From an uncultured Bacteroidales bacterium (GTDB taxonomy: Bacteria; Bacteroidota; Bacteroidia; Bacteroidales; UBA932), in the NCBI GenBank assembly GCA_937890845.1, contig CALADR010000218.1, forward strand, positions 1 through 5,915: a stretch of 5,915 bases of DNA, given 5' to 3'. The position numbers were made by a program, and so were the translations under genes. Numbering within the stretch: position 1 is the stretch's first letter; each line of letters starts with the position of its first letter. The notes under the pieces were generated by a model. It was not told the origin of the DNA and searched no databases. It saw only the letters and a program-made list of their open reading frames with translations. Shown here one piece after another: positions 1-5,915 of the stretch.

Positions 1-10
1 GAAAAGTCTT

Positions 11-1294
11 CTACCTGTATAGATAATATTTCTCGGCTATTTTACGGAAAGGCTCAGCATCTTTTCTCCAATAATCTTCTATATCAGAGAACATATAACT
101 GCGTCCGAATGTCTTGCGGACATAATCACTGCCACAAACCTTGTCGAACAGGCCTATTCCCGTAGCCATTTCAAAAGCCCCTTTATCCGGATACAACCTT
201 GCCACTGCCTGCATTACATAAAACTGCACCTCAGTCACAGCTGCAGCATTGTAGTCAGTAAAGAAATACTGGACACCCTTGACAAGCTTTCCTGCCGAAC
301 GTCCCGAAAAGGGCTTGAAGTAAATGGTGCGGAAAGCAACTCCTGGAAGTCTGTATGAATCAAGAAGTTCCTTAAGTCTTTCGGCATCAAGCCACTCCGC
401 GCCGAAAACCTGAAACGGCAGCGTATATCCGATTCCTATATTTAGAAAGCCGTAAAGTTCACCGCAAAGCCCGGATGCAGGATATCCTACAGCGGCATCT
501 GCTGAAGGAATGTTAGGGGAAGGAAGAACCCATGGAAGTCTGGTATCAGAATAAAGCATATCACGCCTCCAACCCTCCATCGGAACTACTGTAAGACGGC
601 ATTGTGCCGGCTTCTGCCTGCCTGTCTGACCGCAGTTCATACCCTCGCTGTTGATAAGGAGAGCCACTTCACCAGGCGTAAGTCCGTATATATAAGGTAT
701 TTTATACTGACTTACAAAAGAAAAGAACCCTGGCTCTACATAAGGTCCCTCTATCTTAAGACCGCCAAGAGGATTTGGTCTGTCCAGCACTACTACTTCT
801 ATCCCCTTTTCAGCACATGCCTCCATCACAAGTCCGAGCGTGCTGATAAATGTATATGACCGCACTCCTACATCTTGAATATCATATACCATGACATCCA
901 CACCCTCCAACATCTTTGGAGTAGGCTTGCGTGTAGCCCCGTACAGAGAATATACCGGAAGTCCTGTAGCACTGTCCCTGCTGTCAGATATCTTCCCGCC
1001 AGCGTAAACATCACCCCTTACACCATGCTCTGGTCCGTATAATGCTACAAGATTGACTTCAGGTGCATTAAAAAGAATATCTATAGTTGACCTGAGATTC
1101 CTGTCTACGCCACTGGGATTGGTAACAAGCCCCACTCTTTTTCCTTTCAGACAGTCAAAACTCCTTTCAGCAAGTACTTCTATTCCAGGCTTTACTATAT
1201 CCCGTGACTGTCTTTTAGGTCTGGCCTCGGATGTCCATGAACAAATTGCAGCAACAGCAATAATAGCTGTTGCCGCAATTATAAATTTCCTCAT
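11..1294 (-). CDS. namZ: Secreted exo-beta-N-acetylmuramidase, NamZ/DUF1343 family (GH171)
   Basis: This is a 427-residue protein of the DUF1343 (YbbC/NamZ) family. Characterised members release MurNAc from the non-reducing end of peptidoglycan fragments. Residues 1-24 form a Sec signal peptide with an Ala/Ile-rich core and likely SPase I cleavage after S-E-A, so the enzyme should be periplasmic or secreted. Family blocks visible in order are GKRVGLVTNPSG (51-62), GPEHG (87-91; its Glu is a proposed catalytic residue), VYDIQDVGVRSYTF (136-149), LDRPNPLGG (170-178), PSPNIPS (258-264) and GELYGFLNIGIGYTLPF (278-294). Length is normal and the gene is complete, ending in TAG. I chose the ATG at 1294 because AAGGGA lies just upstream (1298-1303) and the signal peptide then starts M-R-K. 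An in-frame ATG at 1309 would add five residues. The serpin stop is 17 nt from the chosen start, so the two genes are probably co-transcribed. The early codons encode a strong hairpin, listed separately. Confidence 0.93.
   Translation of the reverse strand: MRKFIIAATAIIAVAAICSWTSEARPKRQSRDIVKPGIEVLAERSFDCLKGKRVGLVTNPSGVDRNLRSTIDILFNAPEVNLVALYGPEHGVRGDVYAGGKISDSRDSATGLPVYSLYGATRKPTPKMLEGVDVMVYDIQDVGVRSYTFISTLGLVMEACAEKGIEVVVLDRPNPLGGLKIEGPYVEPGFFSFVSQYKIPYIYGLTPGEVALLINSEGMNCGQTGRQKPAQCRLTVVPMEGWRRDMLYSDTRLPWVLPSPNIPSADAAVGYPASGLCGELYGFLNIGIGYTLPFQVFGAEWLDAERLKELLDSYRLPGVAFRTIYFKPFSGRSAGKLVKGVQYFFTDYNAAAVTEVQFYVMQAVARLYPDKGAFEMATGIGLFDKVCGSDYVRKTFGRSYMFSDIEDYWRKDAEPFRKIAEKYYLYR
1244..1280 (-). 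repeat. Inverted repeat (15-bp hairpin) inside the namZ signal-peptide codons
   Basis: The arms are 1244-1258 and 1266-1280, with a 7-nt loop at 1259-1265. On the minus-strand mRNA the arms read AATTGCGGCAACAGC and GCTGTTGCTGCAATT, which pair over 15 positions: 14 Watson-Crick pairs and one G-U. The stem begins about 15 nt into the gene from the ATG at 1294. No T-run follows, so it is not an intrinsic terminator. It arises within Ala/Ile/Val codons of the signal-peptide core, and as a result both DNA strands encode the same 12-residue peptide, IAATAIIAVAAI. Whether it affects translation of namZ is inference. Confidence 0.8.
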
Positions 1295-1297
1295 ATA

Positions 1298-1303
1298 TCC
1301 CTT
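1298..1303 (-). promoter_or_regulatory. Shine-Dalgarno-like AAGGGA before namZ
   Basis: AAGGGA on the minus strand sits 3 nt upstream of the ATG at 1294. It is purine-rich and could pair with the 16S rRNA tail, although the spacing is short. It is the main reason for preferring 1294 over the upstream ATG at 1309, which lies only 2 nt beyond the serpin stop and has no such motif between. Bacteroidales often start translation without a Shine-Dalgarno sequence, so this is supportive rather than decisive. Confidence 0.45.
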
Positions 1304-1311
1304 ACACATTA

Positions 1312-2463
1312 CTACAGATTCATAATCTTTCCTGTAAACATGAAATTACCTGTCACATTGTCCGTAATAGCAAATAGGAAAGGTCTGTTAACCACGACAG
1401 AAGGAACTGCAGCAGGAGGATTTACAGAAGTCAGCCTGACTCCGACACTAGTGACAGCAGCAGCCTCTGATCCTGCCTCATTCACTTCTATAAAGCATTT
1501 CTGCTTGATTTCGTCCACGGCAATGTTTGAAGATGATATGCCTCCAAGATCTGCAGAACCTGAAAATACTTTCTTTACACCAAGAGCAGCAAAGGTACTG
1601 TTAAGTACCGATGTAGTCTCCATCTTGAATTTAGGCATTTTCAATGATATCTTTTTCTCTGTCATACTCTCACGTGCCTTAAGATAAGTCTCTTCATTAA
1701 GGTATGGAAGAATATCATCAACAGATATTTCCGGAGATGGAAGCATTACCAGCATCGAGTATTTCCCTCCTGAATAAGGAAGTGCAACCAGCTGGGCTCC
1801 CTGATACTCAGCATACGGGAAGACATCTTTTGCATACATGAAAGGAACATTTCCTTCTTTCTTCGAGCCATAAAACACATCATCAGATGTAAGTTTGACA
1901 TTGAATTCCCTCTCCCATGGTGCCTTGAAATACAGTGCATTGATAAGAAACATAACCATATCCTGGCCGATAGCGTCAACGATGGTAGGAATCTTTCCTT
2001 CAGTTTTCTCACTGCACCAGCGGTTTATTGCATCTGCGGCTTCCGGACTTGAGAAATCAAGGTTGGAAACCTCAGATGCGTACTTTCCGGACAACAGATT
2101 CAGATATGCCGGCTTAACCTGGAATCCCTTCCTTATCCATACAGAATTGGCAGTCCTTACATCAACGGCAGTGTCAGCTGCAGGGGCATAGGCAGTAAAA
2201 TCCAGTCCGTTCAAGGCTGCATCCAATTCTGTCCTTGTCTGTCCTTCAGACCCTTCTGAAAGCATCGAAAGTGCGACACCTGCACTATATGGAGAGACAA
2301 AAACATTTTCATCCTTATCTTTCTGAGCAACAGCATTTTTAAAGAATGACAACGAATAATCCACTACAGATCCTTCCTTCAAAGGAGCATTCCTATGCTG
2401 CCCGCAACTTGCTGCCGAAAAGACCGCAGCAAACGCCAGCATGGCCAAAAATATCTTTTTCAT
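1312..2463 (-). CDS. Lipoprotein serpin (serine/cysteine protease inhibitor, I4 family)
   Basis: This is a full-length 383-residue serpin. Residues 1-19 look like a lipoprotein signal ending in A-A-S-C, with Cys20 as the lipidation site. Gly-Gln-His-Arg follows the cysteine, with no acidic run like the Bacteroidota surface-export signal, so a periplasm-facing anchor is somewhat more likely than surface display. Serpin blocks present are NVFVSPYSAGVALSML (53-68), VMFLINALYFKAPWEREF (170-187), the hinge EAGSEAAAVTS (329-339) and the C-terminal signature VVVNRPFLFAI (356-366). The hinge has Gly at P15, Ser at P14 and Ala at P12-P10. That is the pattern of inhibitory serpins, which trap proteases by inserting the loop into sheet A. 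Counting from the hinge puts P1 at Thr345 and P1' at Ser346, with Arg343 and Leu344 as alternative cleavage points; the loop is about five residues longer than in alpha-1-antitrypsin. Known relatives include miropin of Tannerella forsythia. The gene has its own promoter and runs into namZ. The target protease cannot be read from sequence. Confidence 0.95.
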   Translation of the reverse strand: MKKIFLAMLAFAAVFSAASCGQHRNAPLKEGSVVDYSLSFFKNAVAQKDKDENVFVSPYSAGVALSMLSEGSEGQTRTELDAALNGLDFTAYAPAADTAVDVRTANSVWIRKGFQVKPAYLNLLSGKYASEVSNLDFSSPEAADAINRWCSEKTEGKIPTIVDAIGQDMVMFLINALYFKAPWEREFNVKLTSDDVFYGSKKEGNVPFMYAKDVFPYAEYQGAQLVALPYSGGKYSMLVMLPSPEISVDDILPYLNEETYLKARESMTEKKISLKMPKFKMETTSVLNSTFAALGVKKVFSGSADLGGISSSNIAVDEIKQKCFIEVNEAGSEAAAVTSVGVRLTSVNPPAAVPSVVVNRPFLFAITDNVTGNFMFTGKIMNL

Positions 2464-2492
2464 ACTATACTGTTTTTAAATAAGCCAAAAGA

Positions 2493-2523
2493 CAAACTTA
2501 ATTATTTTCCGGTAAACGACAAA
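2493..2523 (-). promoter_or_regulatory. Bacteroidales-type promoter of the serpin-namZ unit
   Basis: On the minus strand a TTTG (-33 element) lies at 2523-2520. A 19-nt spacer follows, then TAAGTTTG at 2500-2493, an exact match to the -7 consensus TAnnTTTG of Bacteroides promoters. Transcription would start near 2486, giving a leader of roughly 20-25 nt before the serpin ATG at 2463. The leader is A-rich with no Shine-Dalgarno sequence, as is usual in this phylum. No operator-like repeat is evident next to it. Confidence 0.8.
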
Positions 2524-2564
2524 AACATTTGAGGGTGACAAGAAATCAATTTATCGTCACCCTC
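2521..2564 (-). terminator. Rho-independent terminator after the beta-helix remnant
   Basis: The arms GAGGGTGAC (2531-2539) and GTCACCCTC (2556-2564) form a perfect 9-bp stem with a 16-nt loop. On the minus strand the stem is followed by AAATG and then TTTTT (2525-2521). There is no T-run on the other side, so it works for minus-strand transcription only. It lies 58 nt beyond the stop of the broken beta-helix gene and now probably also ends read-through from the upstream SpoIID-permease genes. The large loop and the interrupted T-tract make it moderately strong at best. Confidence 0.75.
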
Positions 2565-2622
2565 CCATCATTACAACGCTTACTAAATACCAATATTTAT
2601 ATCATAAGACAGCACACACCGT

Positions 2623-3445
2623 TTACTTTGTCCATCCGGCAGTCCAGTTGTCATCTACTGAAACAGCTCCGCAACCATCAAATTTTCCTATATATTTACC
2701 AGTGAAATCAAATCCCTTGTATCCTGACTTGTTGCCCTGAGCGGATGCAAATACCGAGTTGTCATATTTTCCTGATCCGAGCTCGTTTGTCACCTCACCT
2801 GAAATAAGTGTGTTGGTAATAGAGGATTTGCCATTATCGAAAGAAGCTACTGTCTGCTCTGTTTCAAGGGTTATCGGCTTTGGTTTTCCTGTCACAAGAG
2901 CGTAGCTGAGTTCTACCTGTGTACCTGCACGGAGGCGGATTCCACGCTTGTTGTCAGCACTGTTGTTTCCTATGAAAGTAGCATATTTGATTACCGGATG
3001 AGCCACCGGAGCAGCATCATTGTTCTTTCCGTTGTTGTCACATTCCATAAGGCAGTCGCACTCTGGAACACTCTGGTAAGCTACTATATACTCAGCCTTT
3101 CCGTTCCATCCTTCTGTCCAGTCAAAAGAGTCGTCAGTACAGTTTTCCACAATACAGTGGTCGATGTTTACAGATCCTCCGAAGAATTCTATACCGTCAT
3201 CCGATCCGTCTTTAATCTGAATATTATGAAATGGAAGTACCGTTTCCGACGCCATAAAGAGATATTCCGTTTGCCTCATGCTCTGAATCGAGTGCATATC
3301 CGGAGTATTCTATACAGATATATTTAAGGACACCTGAATTGTCATTCTCGACATTTCCTCCGTAACTTGCATTTCCGATCTCAGACTTGTTACCTGAACC
3401 GGCATTGGAGTGCGCCTTACCGCAAATATGGAGACTTCCTGTAAG
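2623..3445 (-). pseudogene. Broken gene for a secreted right-handed beta-helix-type protein
   Basis: About 273 residues of a Bacteroidota secreted/lipoprotein family with a predicted parallel beta-helix can be read, but in two frames. Frame one (3445-3227) gives SLHICGKAHSN, SEIGNASYGG, NSGVLKY, EYSGYALDSEHEANGIS and YGVGNGTSIS, then meets TAA at 3226-3224. Dropping one base (T at 3226) continues the frame at 3225 with NIQIKDGSDDGIEFFGG, SFDWTEGWNGKAEY, CDCLMECDNNGKN and RGIRLRAGTQVELS. It ends in NWTAGWTK and TAA at 2623, a normal family C-terminus. An in-frame TAA at 3463-3461 blocks extension upstream. No start codon, signal peptide or N-terminal half is present; from memory, full-length relatives have roughly 400-450 residues. 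The 5' end abuts the permease stop at 3492. The interval 3446-3491 may hold a scrap of the lost N-terminus (TADVLYFAADNSF, in another frame). Family function is unknown. An assembly or sequencing error could explain the single-base shift, but hardly the missing N-terminus. Confidence 0.85.
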
Positions 3446-3491
3446 GCTGTTAAGAAACTGTTATCTGCAGCAAAATATAGCACATCAGCTG

Positions 3492-4796
3492 TCAAGAGAG
3501 GACCCTTTTCCTGGCAAAGTATGTCACGGCAGCAGTTGCAGCACAGCAGATAATGACCATCCAGAAAAATCCCACATAGCCTAAAGCCTCCTGCAGATAG
3601 CCCGCAACCATCCCTGGAAGCATCATACTCAGGGCCATAAATGCAGTGCAGAGTGAATAATGAGATGTCTTGAACTCTCCTTCAGAAAAATGTATAAGAT
3701 AAAGCATATAGGCAGTAAAGCCGAATCCGTATCCGAACTGGTCCAGCATCACGCAAAGGCTGACAGTCAGAAGACTGTCCGGCTGAGCCATACTCATATA
3801 CACGAATACCAGACAAGGCAGTGTTATGCTTGCCGCCATAGGCCACAGAGACTTTTTCAGTCCCCATCTGGCAGCTGCCATTCCTCCTAATATTCCTCCT
3901 GCGGTAAGAGCAGCCACTCCGACAGTGCCGTAAGCTATTCCTACATTTTCTGTCGAAAGGCCGAGTCCTCCTGCTGAAACAGGGTCAAGCAGGAACGGAT
4001 TCATCATTTTAACTAAAAATGCCTCAGGCAGACGGTAAAGAAGCATAAACAGAATCGCTGTCCATACATACGGCTTCTTGAAAAAAGTAGAAAACGTCCT
4101 TCCGAAATCCCGGAATATCTCAGAAGCGGAGCGTATATGCTCACATGCCGACTTTTCAGAACGGGGAAGGATGAAAATATGGTAAATAGCAGTCGCACCG
4201 AAAAGCACAGCTGAGAAAAGAAGCGTTACTGTCCATGCCCTGGGAATGTCCGCATACCTCGTCTCCAGCACTCCGGCAATCACTACAAGCACCCCCTGTC
4301 CGAAAATCGATGCCAGTCTGTAAAATGTACTCCTGATTCCCACAAAGAACGACTGCTGCGTCCTGTCAAGTGCGAGCATATAATACCCGTCAGCAGCAAC
4401 ATCGTGGGTGGCGGAAGCAAAGGCCGTCACCCAGAAAATCACGAGTGTCAACGCAAAAATCGGAACAGGAGTCTTTCCTTCAGAAATTATTTCCTGCGAA
4501 GGATGGGGAAGGGACAGTGCAGCAAATGCAAATGCTGCCGCTATGATGACCTGCATGGAAACTATCCACCATCTTTTAGTACGTATAATATCCACGAAAG
4601 GGCTCCAAAGAGGCTTTATGGTCCATGGAAGATAGAGCAGACCCGTGTACATGGCAATATCACCATTGGACATCCCCATCTTCTTGAACATTATCACCGA
4701 TATGACATTGACTACAAAATAAGGTATTCCTTCGGCGAAATACAATGTAGGAATCCAGCTCCATGGATTCCTGGATATTCTATCTGCTACAGACAT
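3492..4796 (-). CDS. AmpG-like MFS permease (muropeptide or amino-sugar importer)
   Basis: This 434-residue, polytopic inner-membrane protein belongs to the AmpG-type branch of the major facilitator superfamily, with about twelve hydrophobic segments. Diagnostic stretches are NPWSWIPTLYFAEGIPY (10-26), YLPWTIKPLWSPFVDII (55-71), ATHDVAADGYYMLAL (129-143) and FFVGIRSTFYR (150-160). A basic cytoplasmic loop lies near 211-241 between the two halves. AmpG of Enterobacteria imports GlcNAc-anhydroMurNAc peptides. In Tannerella forsythia a related permease, MurT, takes up MurNAc, so the exact substrate here is open. I chose the ATG at 4796 because it begins just before the conserved RNPWSWIP block and leaves a 7-nt gap to the upstream SpoIID stop. 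The alternative GTG at 4847 would overlap that gene by 44 nt and add a non-conserved leader. The close spacing implies co-transcription and linked roles in peptidoglycan salvage. The 3' end runs straight into the beta-helix remnant with no terminator of its own. Confidence 0.9.
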   Translation of the reverse strand: MSVADRISRNPWSWIPTLYFAEGIPYFVVNVISVIMFKKMGMSNGDIAMYTGLLYLPWTIKPLWSPFVDIIRTKRWWIVSMQVIIAAAFAFAALSLPHPSQEIISEGKTPVPIFALTLVIFWVTAFASATHDVAADGYYMLALDRTQQSFFVGIRSTFYRLASIFGQGVLVVIAGVLETRYADIPRAWTVTLLFSAVLFGATAIYHIFILPRSEKSACEHIRSASEIFRDFGRTFSTFFKKPYVWTAILFMLLYRLPEAFLVKMMNPFLLDPVSAGGLGLSTENVGIAYGTVGVAALTAGGILGGMAAARWGLKKSLWPMAASITLPCLVFVYMSMAQPDSLLTVSLCVMLDQFGYGFGFTAYMLYLIHFSEGEFKTSHYSLCTAFMALSMMLPGMVAGYLQEALGYVGFFWMVIICCAATAAVTYFARKRVLS

Positions 4797-4803
4797 AGGC
4801 AAA

Positions 4804-5915
4804 TTAATAATTATTGTCCGTATCGGGGCCCGAAACTTCAGTTCCACGGTAGTAATGAGCTAAAATCTCCCGGTAGCCATAACCCTCAGAAGCCATTACA
4901 GCGGCACCTATCTGGCAAAGCCCCACACCGTGTCCCCATCCGGAGCCGTGAAAGATTACTTTTCCATCCCGGAACTCTGCTTCAAACGCAGAACTCTTGA
5001 GATGTGTTTCCGAAAGCAATTTCCTTATTTCCAGTTCCTTACCCACAATAAAAGAATCTTCGCCACCTTCTATCAGAAGTTCATATATTCTTCCTGAACC
5101 TCCCTTTTTCAAAGGTTTAAGAGATTTCAGCTGTCCTATATTGCGTCCGCTTTTCCTTGATATAAGAGAAGATATCTCATCAATTCCGTACTCTTCGGTC
5201 CAGCGGTAAAAATCAGGAGTCTCCTGATCATAATCATTAAGAACCTGCGCTATAACCTCCCTTGAAGGATTGCTGCAGAAAGGATCTCTGCCTCCGTCAC
5301 TGTCAGGAATACTCTGAAGATAATCATAATCAACATCCTCCCAGCATACCGAGAAACGCTCGGAAATGCCCCCGCAACATTTTGAAAAGCGTGCATCACA
5401 TATTTTACCGCCATATGACAACACCTCGCCCCATGTAGCATCGACAGCCGCCTTTACAGTATCACCTGCAGCCCGTGTAAGTCCCTGATAACGCTGGCAA
5501 TGGTCATCAGCACACACATCGAAAGACCTGTGGTCCTGATGTCCGTACCACTTTATAACTCTGTCCAGGGACGTAGAATTTTCGCTCCCGGCACCTTGTC
5601 CCGACCTGCCACTCCCGGCATCTGCAACCCCTTGCAATGCCACATCAAGATAAGTGACCAAAGAAGGAAGGTTATATATCCCCTCTGGAACAGATTTGCC
5701 GTCCGGGCCTTTAAACTCTCCGGATACATCACGCCTGTGCCTTCTCTCCAGAAGAGACATCAGCCATGATCTTGAAATTACCGCATGAGCCTTAAGAAAT
5801 TCAAGCGAAGACGTGGATTTCATTTCAGAAGAGATGACACTGAGCAGATAGTCTTCCACTCCTATGACATTTACAGCGACAAGCCTGTCTTTTTCAACAA
5901 TTATTTTCAGAGCTC
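4804..5915 (-). CDS. SpoIID/LytB-domain protein, 5'-partial (peptidoglycan remodelling)
   Basis: The frame is open to the window edge; 369 residues are visible (first full codon at 5913) and the N-terminus is missing. The Met sometimes placed at 5859 would be a GTG inside the conserved stretch GVEDYLLSVISSEM (18-31), so the gene starts beyond the window. SpoIID features are that stretch, whose Glu30 aligns with the catalytic Glu of the SpoIID lytic transglycosylase, then FLKAHAVISRSW (39-50), FDVCADDHCQRYQGL (131-145), FSKCCGGISE (176-185) and the C-terminal GSGWGHGVGLCQIGAAVMA (323-341). SpoIID of Bacillus cleaves denuded glycan strands during engulfment and LytB stimulates an amidase. Bacteroidota homologues are associated with peptidoglycan recycling clusters. 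Residues about 59-118 form a polar, Gly/Ser-rich stretch between two conserved blocks and look like a lineage-specific insertion. Enzymatic activity of this protein is inferred from the motifs only. It stops 7 nt before the permease start, and its promoter is outside the window. Confidence 0.92.
   Translation of the reverse strand, partial: ALKIIVEKDRLVAVNVIGVEDYLLSVISSEMKSTSSLEFLKAHAVISRSWLMSLLERRHRRDVSGEFKGPDGKSVPEGIYNLPSLVTYLDVALQGVADAGSGRSGQGAGSENSTSLDRVIKWYGHQDHRSFDVCADDHCQRYQGLTRAAGDTVKAAVDATWGEVLSYGGKICDARFSKCCGGISERFSVCWEDVDYDYLQSIPDSDGGRDPFCSNPSREVIAQVLNDYDQETPDFYRWTEEYGIDEISSLISRKSGRNIGQLKSLKPLKKGGSGRIYELLIEGGEDSFIVGKELEIRKLLSETHLKSSAFEAEFRDGKVIFHGSGWGHGVGLCQIGAAVMASEGYGYREILAHYYRGTEVSGPDTDNNY

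Noticed and set aside
1244..1280. The namZ hairpin as an intrinsic terminator or attenuator.
   Set aside because: No T-run follows the stem on either strand, and it lies inside an intact coding sequence.
1053..1325. A 90-residue plus-strand frame containing a hydrophobic segment that looks like a membrane peptide.
   Set aside because: The hydrophobic part, IAATAIIAVAAI, is the palindromic copy of the namZ signal peptide produced by the inverted repeat. The rest is antisense to namZ.
3217..3232. Programmed ribosomal frameshifting at the break in the beta-helix gene.
   Set aside because: There is no slippery heptamer, no downstream structure that I can see, and the gene also lacks its start and N-terminus, so simple decay explains it.
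2623..3297. A 224-residue open frame that could pass as an intact gene for the beta-helix protein.
   Set aside because: Its first 24 or so residues are out-of-frame translation of sequence that clearly belongs to the same family in another frame (GYALDSEHEANGISLYGVGNG). It also has no signal peptide for a secreted family. It is a broken gene, not a shorter real one.
3310..3495. A small 61-residue open frame on the minus strand starting with TTG directly after the permease stop.
   Set aside because: Most of it is the wrong frame over the beta-helix remnant. Only its first 13 or so residues may carry ancestral meaning, and it has no support as a gene.
3440..3495. Insertion-sequence or attachment-site scar at the permease/remnant junction.
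   Set aside because: I see no terminal inverted repeats, target duplication, transposase fragment or tRNA end. Only short CTTA(A)CAG-like repeats are present, which fit a simple deletion better.
4404..5000. A 198-residue open frame on the plus strand.
   Set aside because: It lies antisense to the well-supported permease and SpoIID-like genes. Its translation is rich in Arg, His, Tyr and Pro without any recognisable motif.

Overview
The window looks like a chromosomal segment from a member of the Bacteroidales (Bacteroidota). Three things point there. The serpin gene has a textbook Bacteroidales sigma-ABfr-type promoter (TTTG, 19 nt, TAnnTTTG). Most starts lack a Shine-Dalgarno sequence. The gene set (SpoIID/LytB-like protein, AmpG-type permease, NamZ/DUF1343 exo-muramidase, lipoprotein serpin, secreted beta-helix protein) is typical of gut or oral Bacteroidales. 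I cannot name the genus. All genes lie on the minus strand, so transcription runs from high to low coordinates.

Layout in transcription order. From 5915 to 4804 is a SpoIID/LytB-domain protein whose 5' end lies outside the window. Seven nucleotides later comes an AmpG-like MFS permease (4796-3492). Directly behind its stop codon lies a broken gene for a secreted right-handed beta-helix-type protein (2623-3445, perhaps to 3491); it has lost its start and N-terminal part and carries a +1 frameshift. A rho-independent terminator (2521-2564) closes this unit. The promoter of the next unit (2493-2523) overlaps the terminator's T-tract. That unit holds a lipoprotein serpin (2463-1312) and, 17 nt further on, a secreted NamZ-type exo-beta-N-acetylmuramidase (1294-11).

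Functionally this is a peptidoglycan turnover and salvage neighbourhood. The SpoIID/LytB protein probably acts on glycan strands in the cell envelope, NamZ removes terminal MurNAc from peptidoglycan fragments, and the AmpG-like permease probably imports muropeptides or amino sugars. The serpin is the outsider: a protease inhibitor of the inhibitory type, apparently co-transcribed with the muramidase.

I found no RNA genes, CRISPR arrays, insertion sequences or phage genes. The points most worth a second look are a near-perfect 15-bp hairpin in the signal-peptide codons of namZ, the serpin-namZ pairing and the serpin's long reactive loop, and the decayed beta-helix gene joined to the end of the permease gene. 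None of these amounts to a clearly new system.
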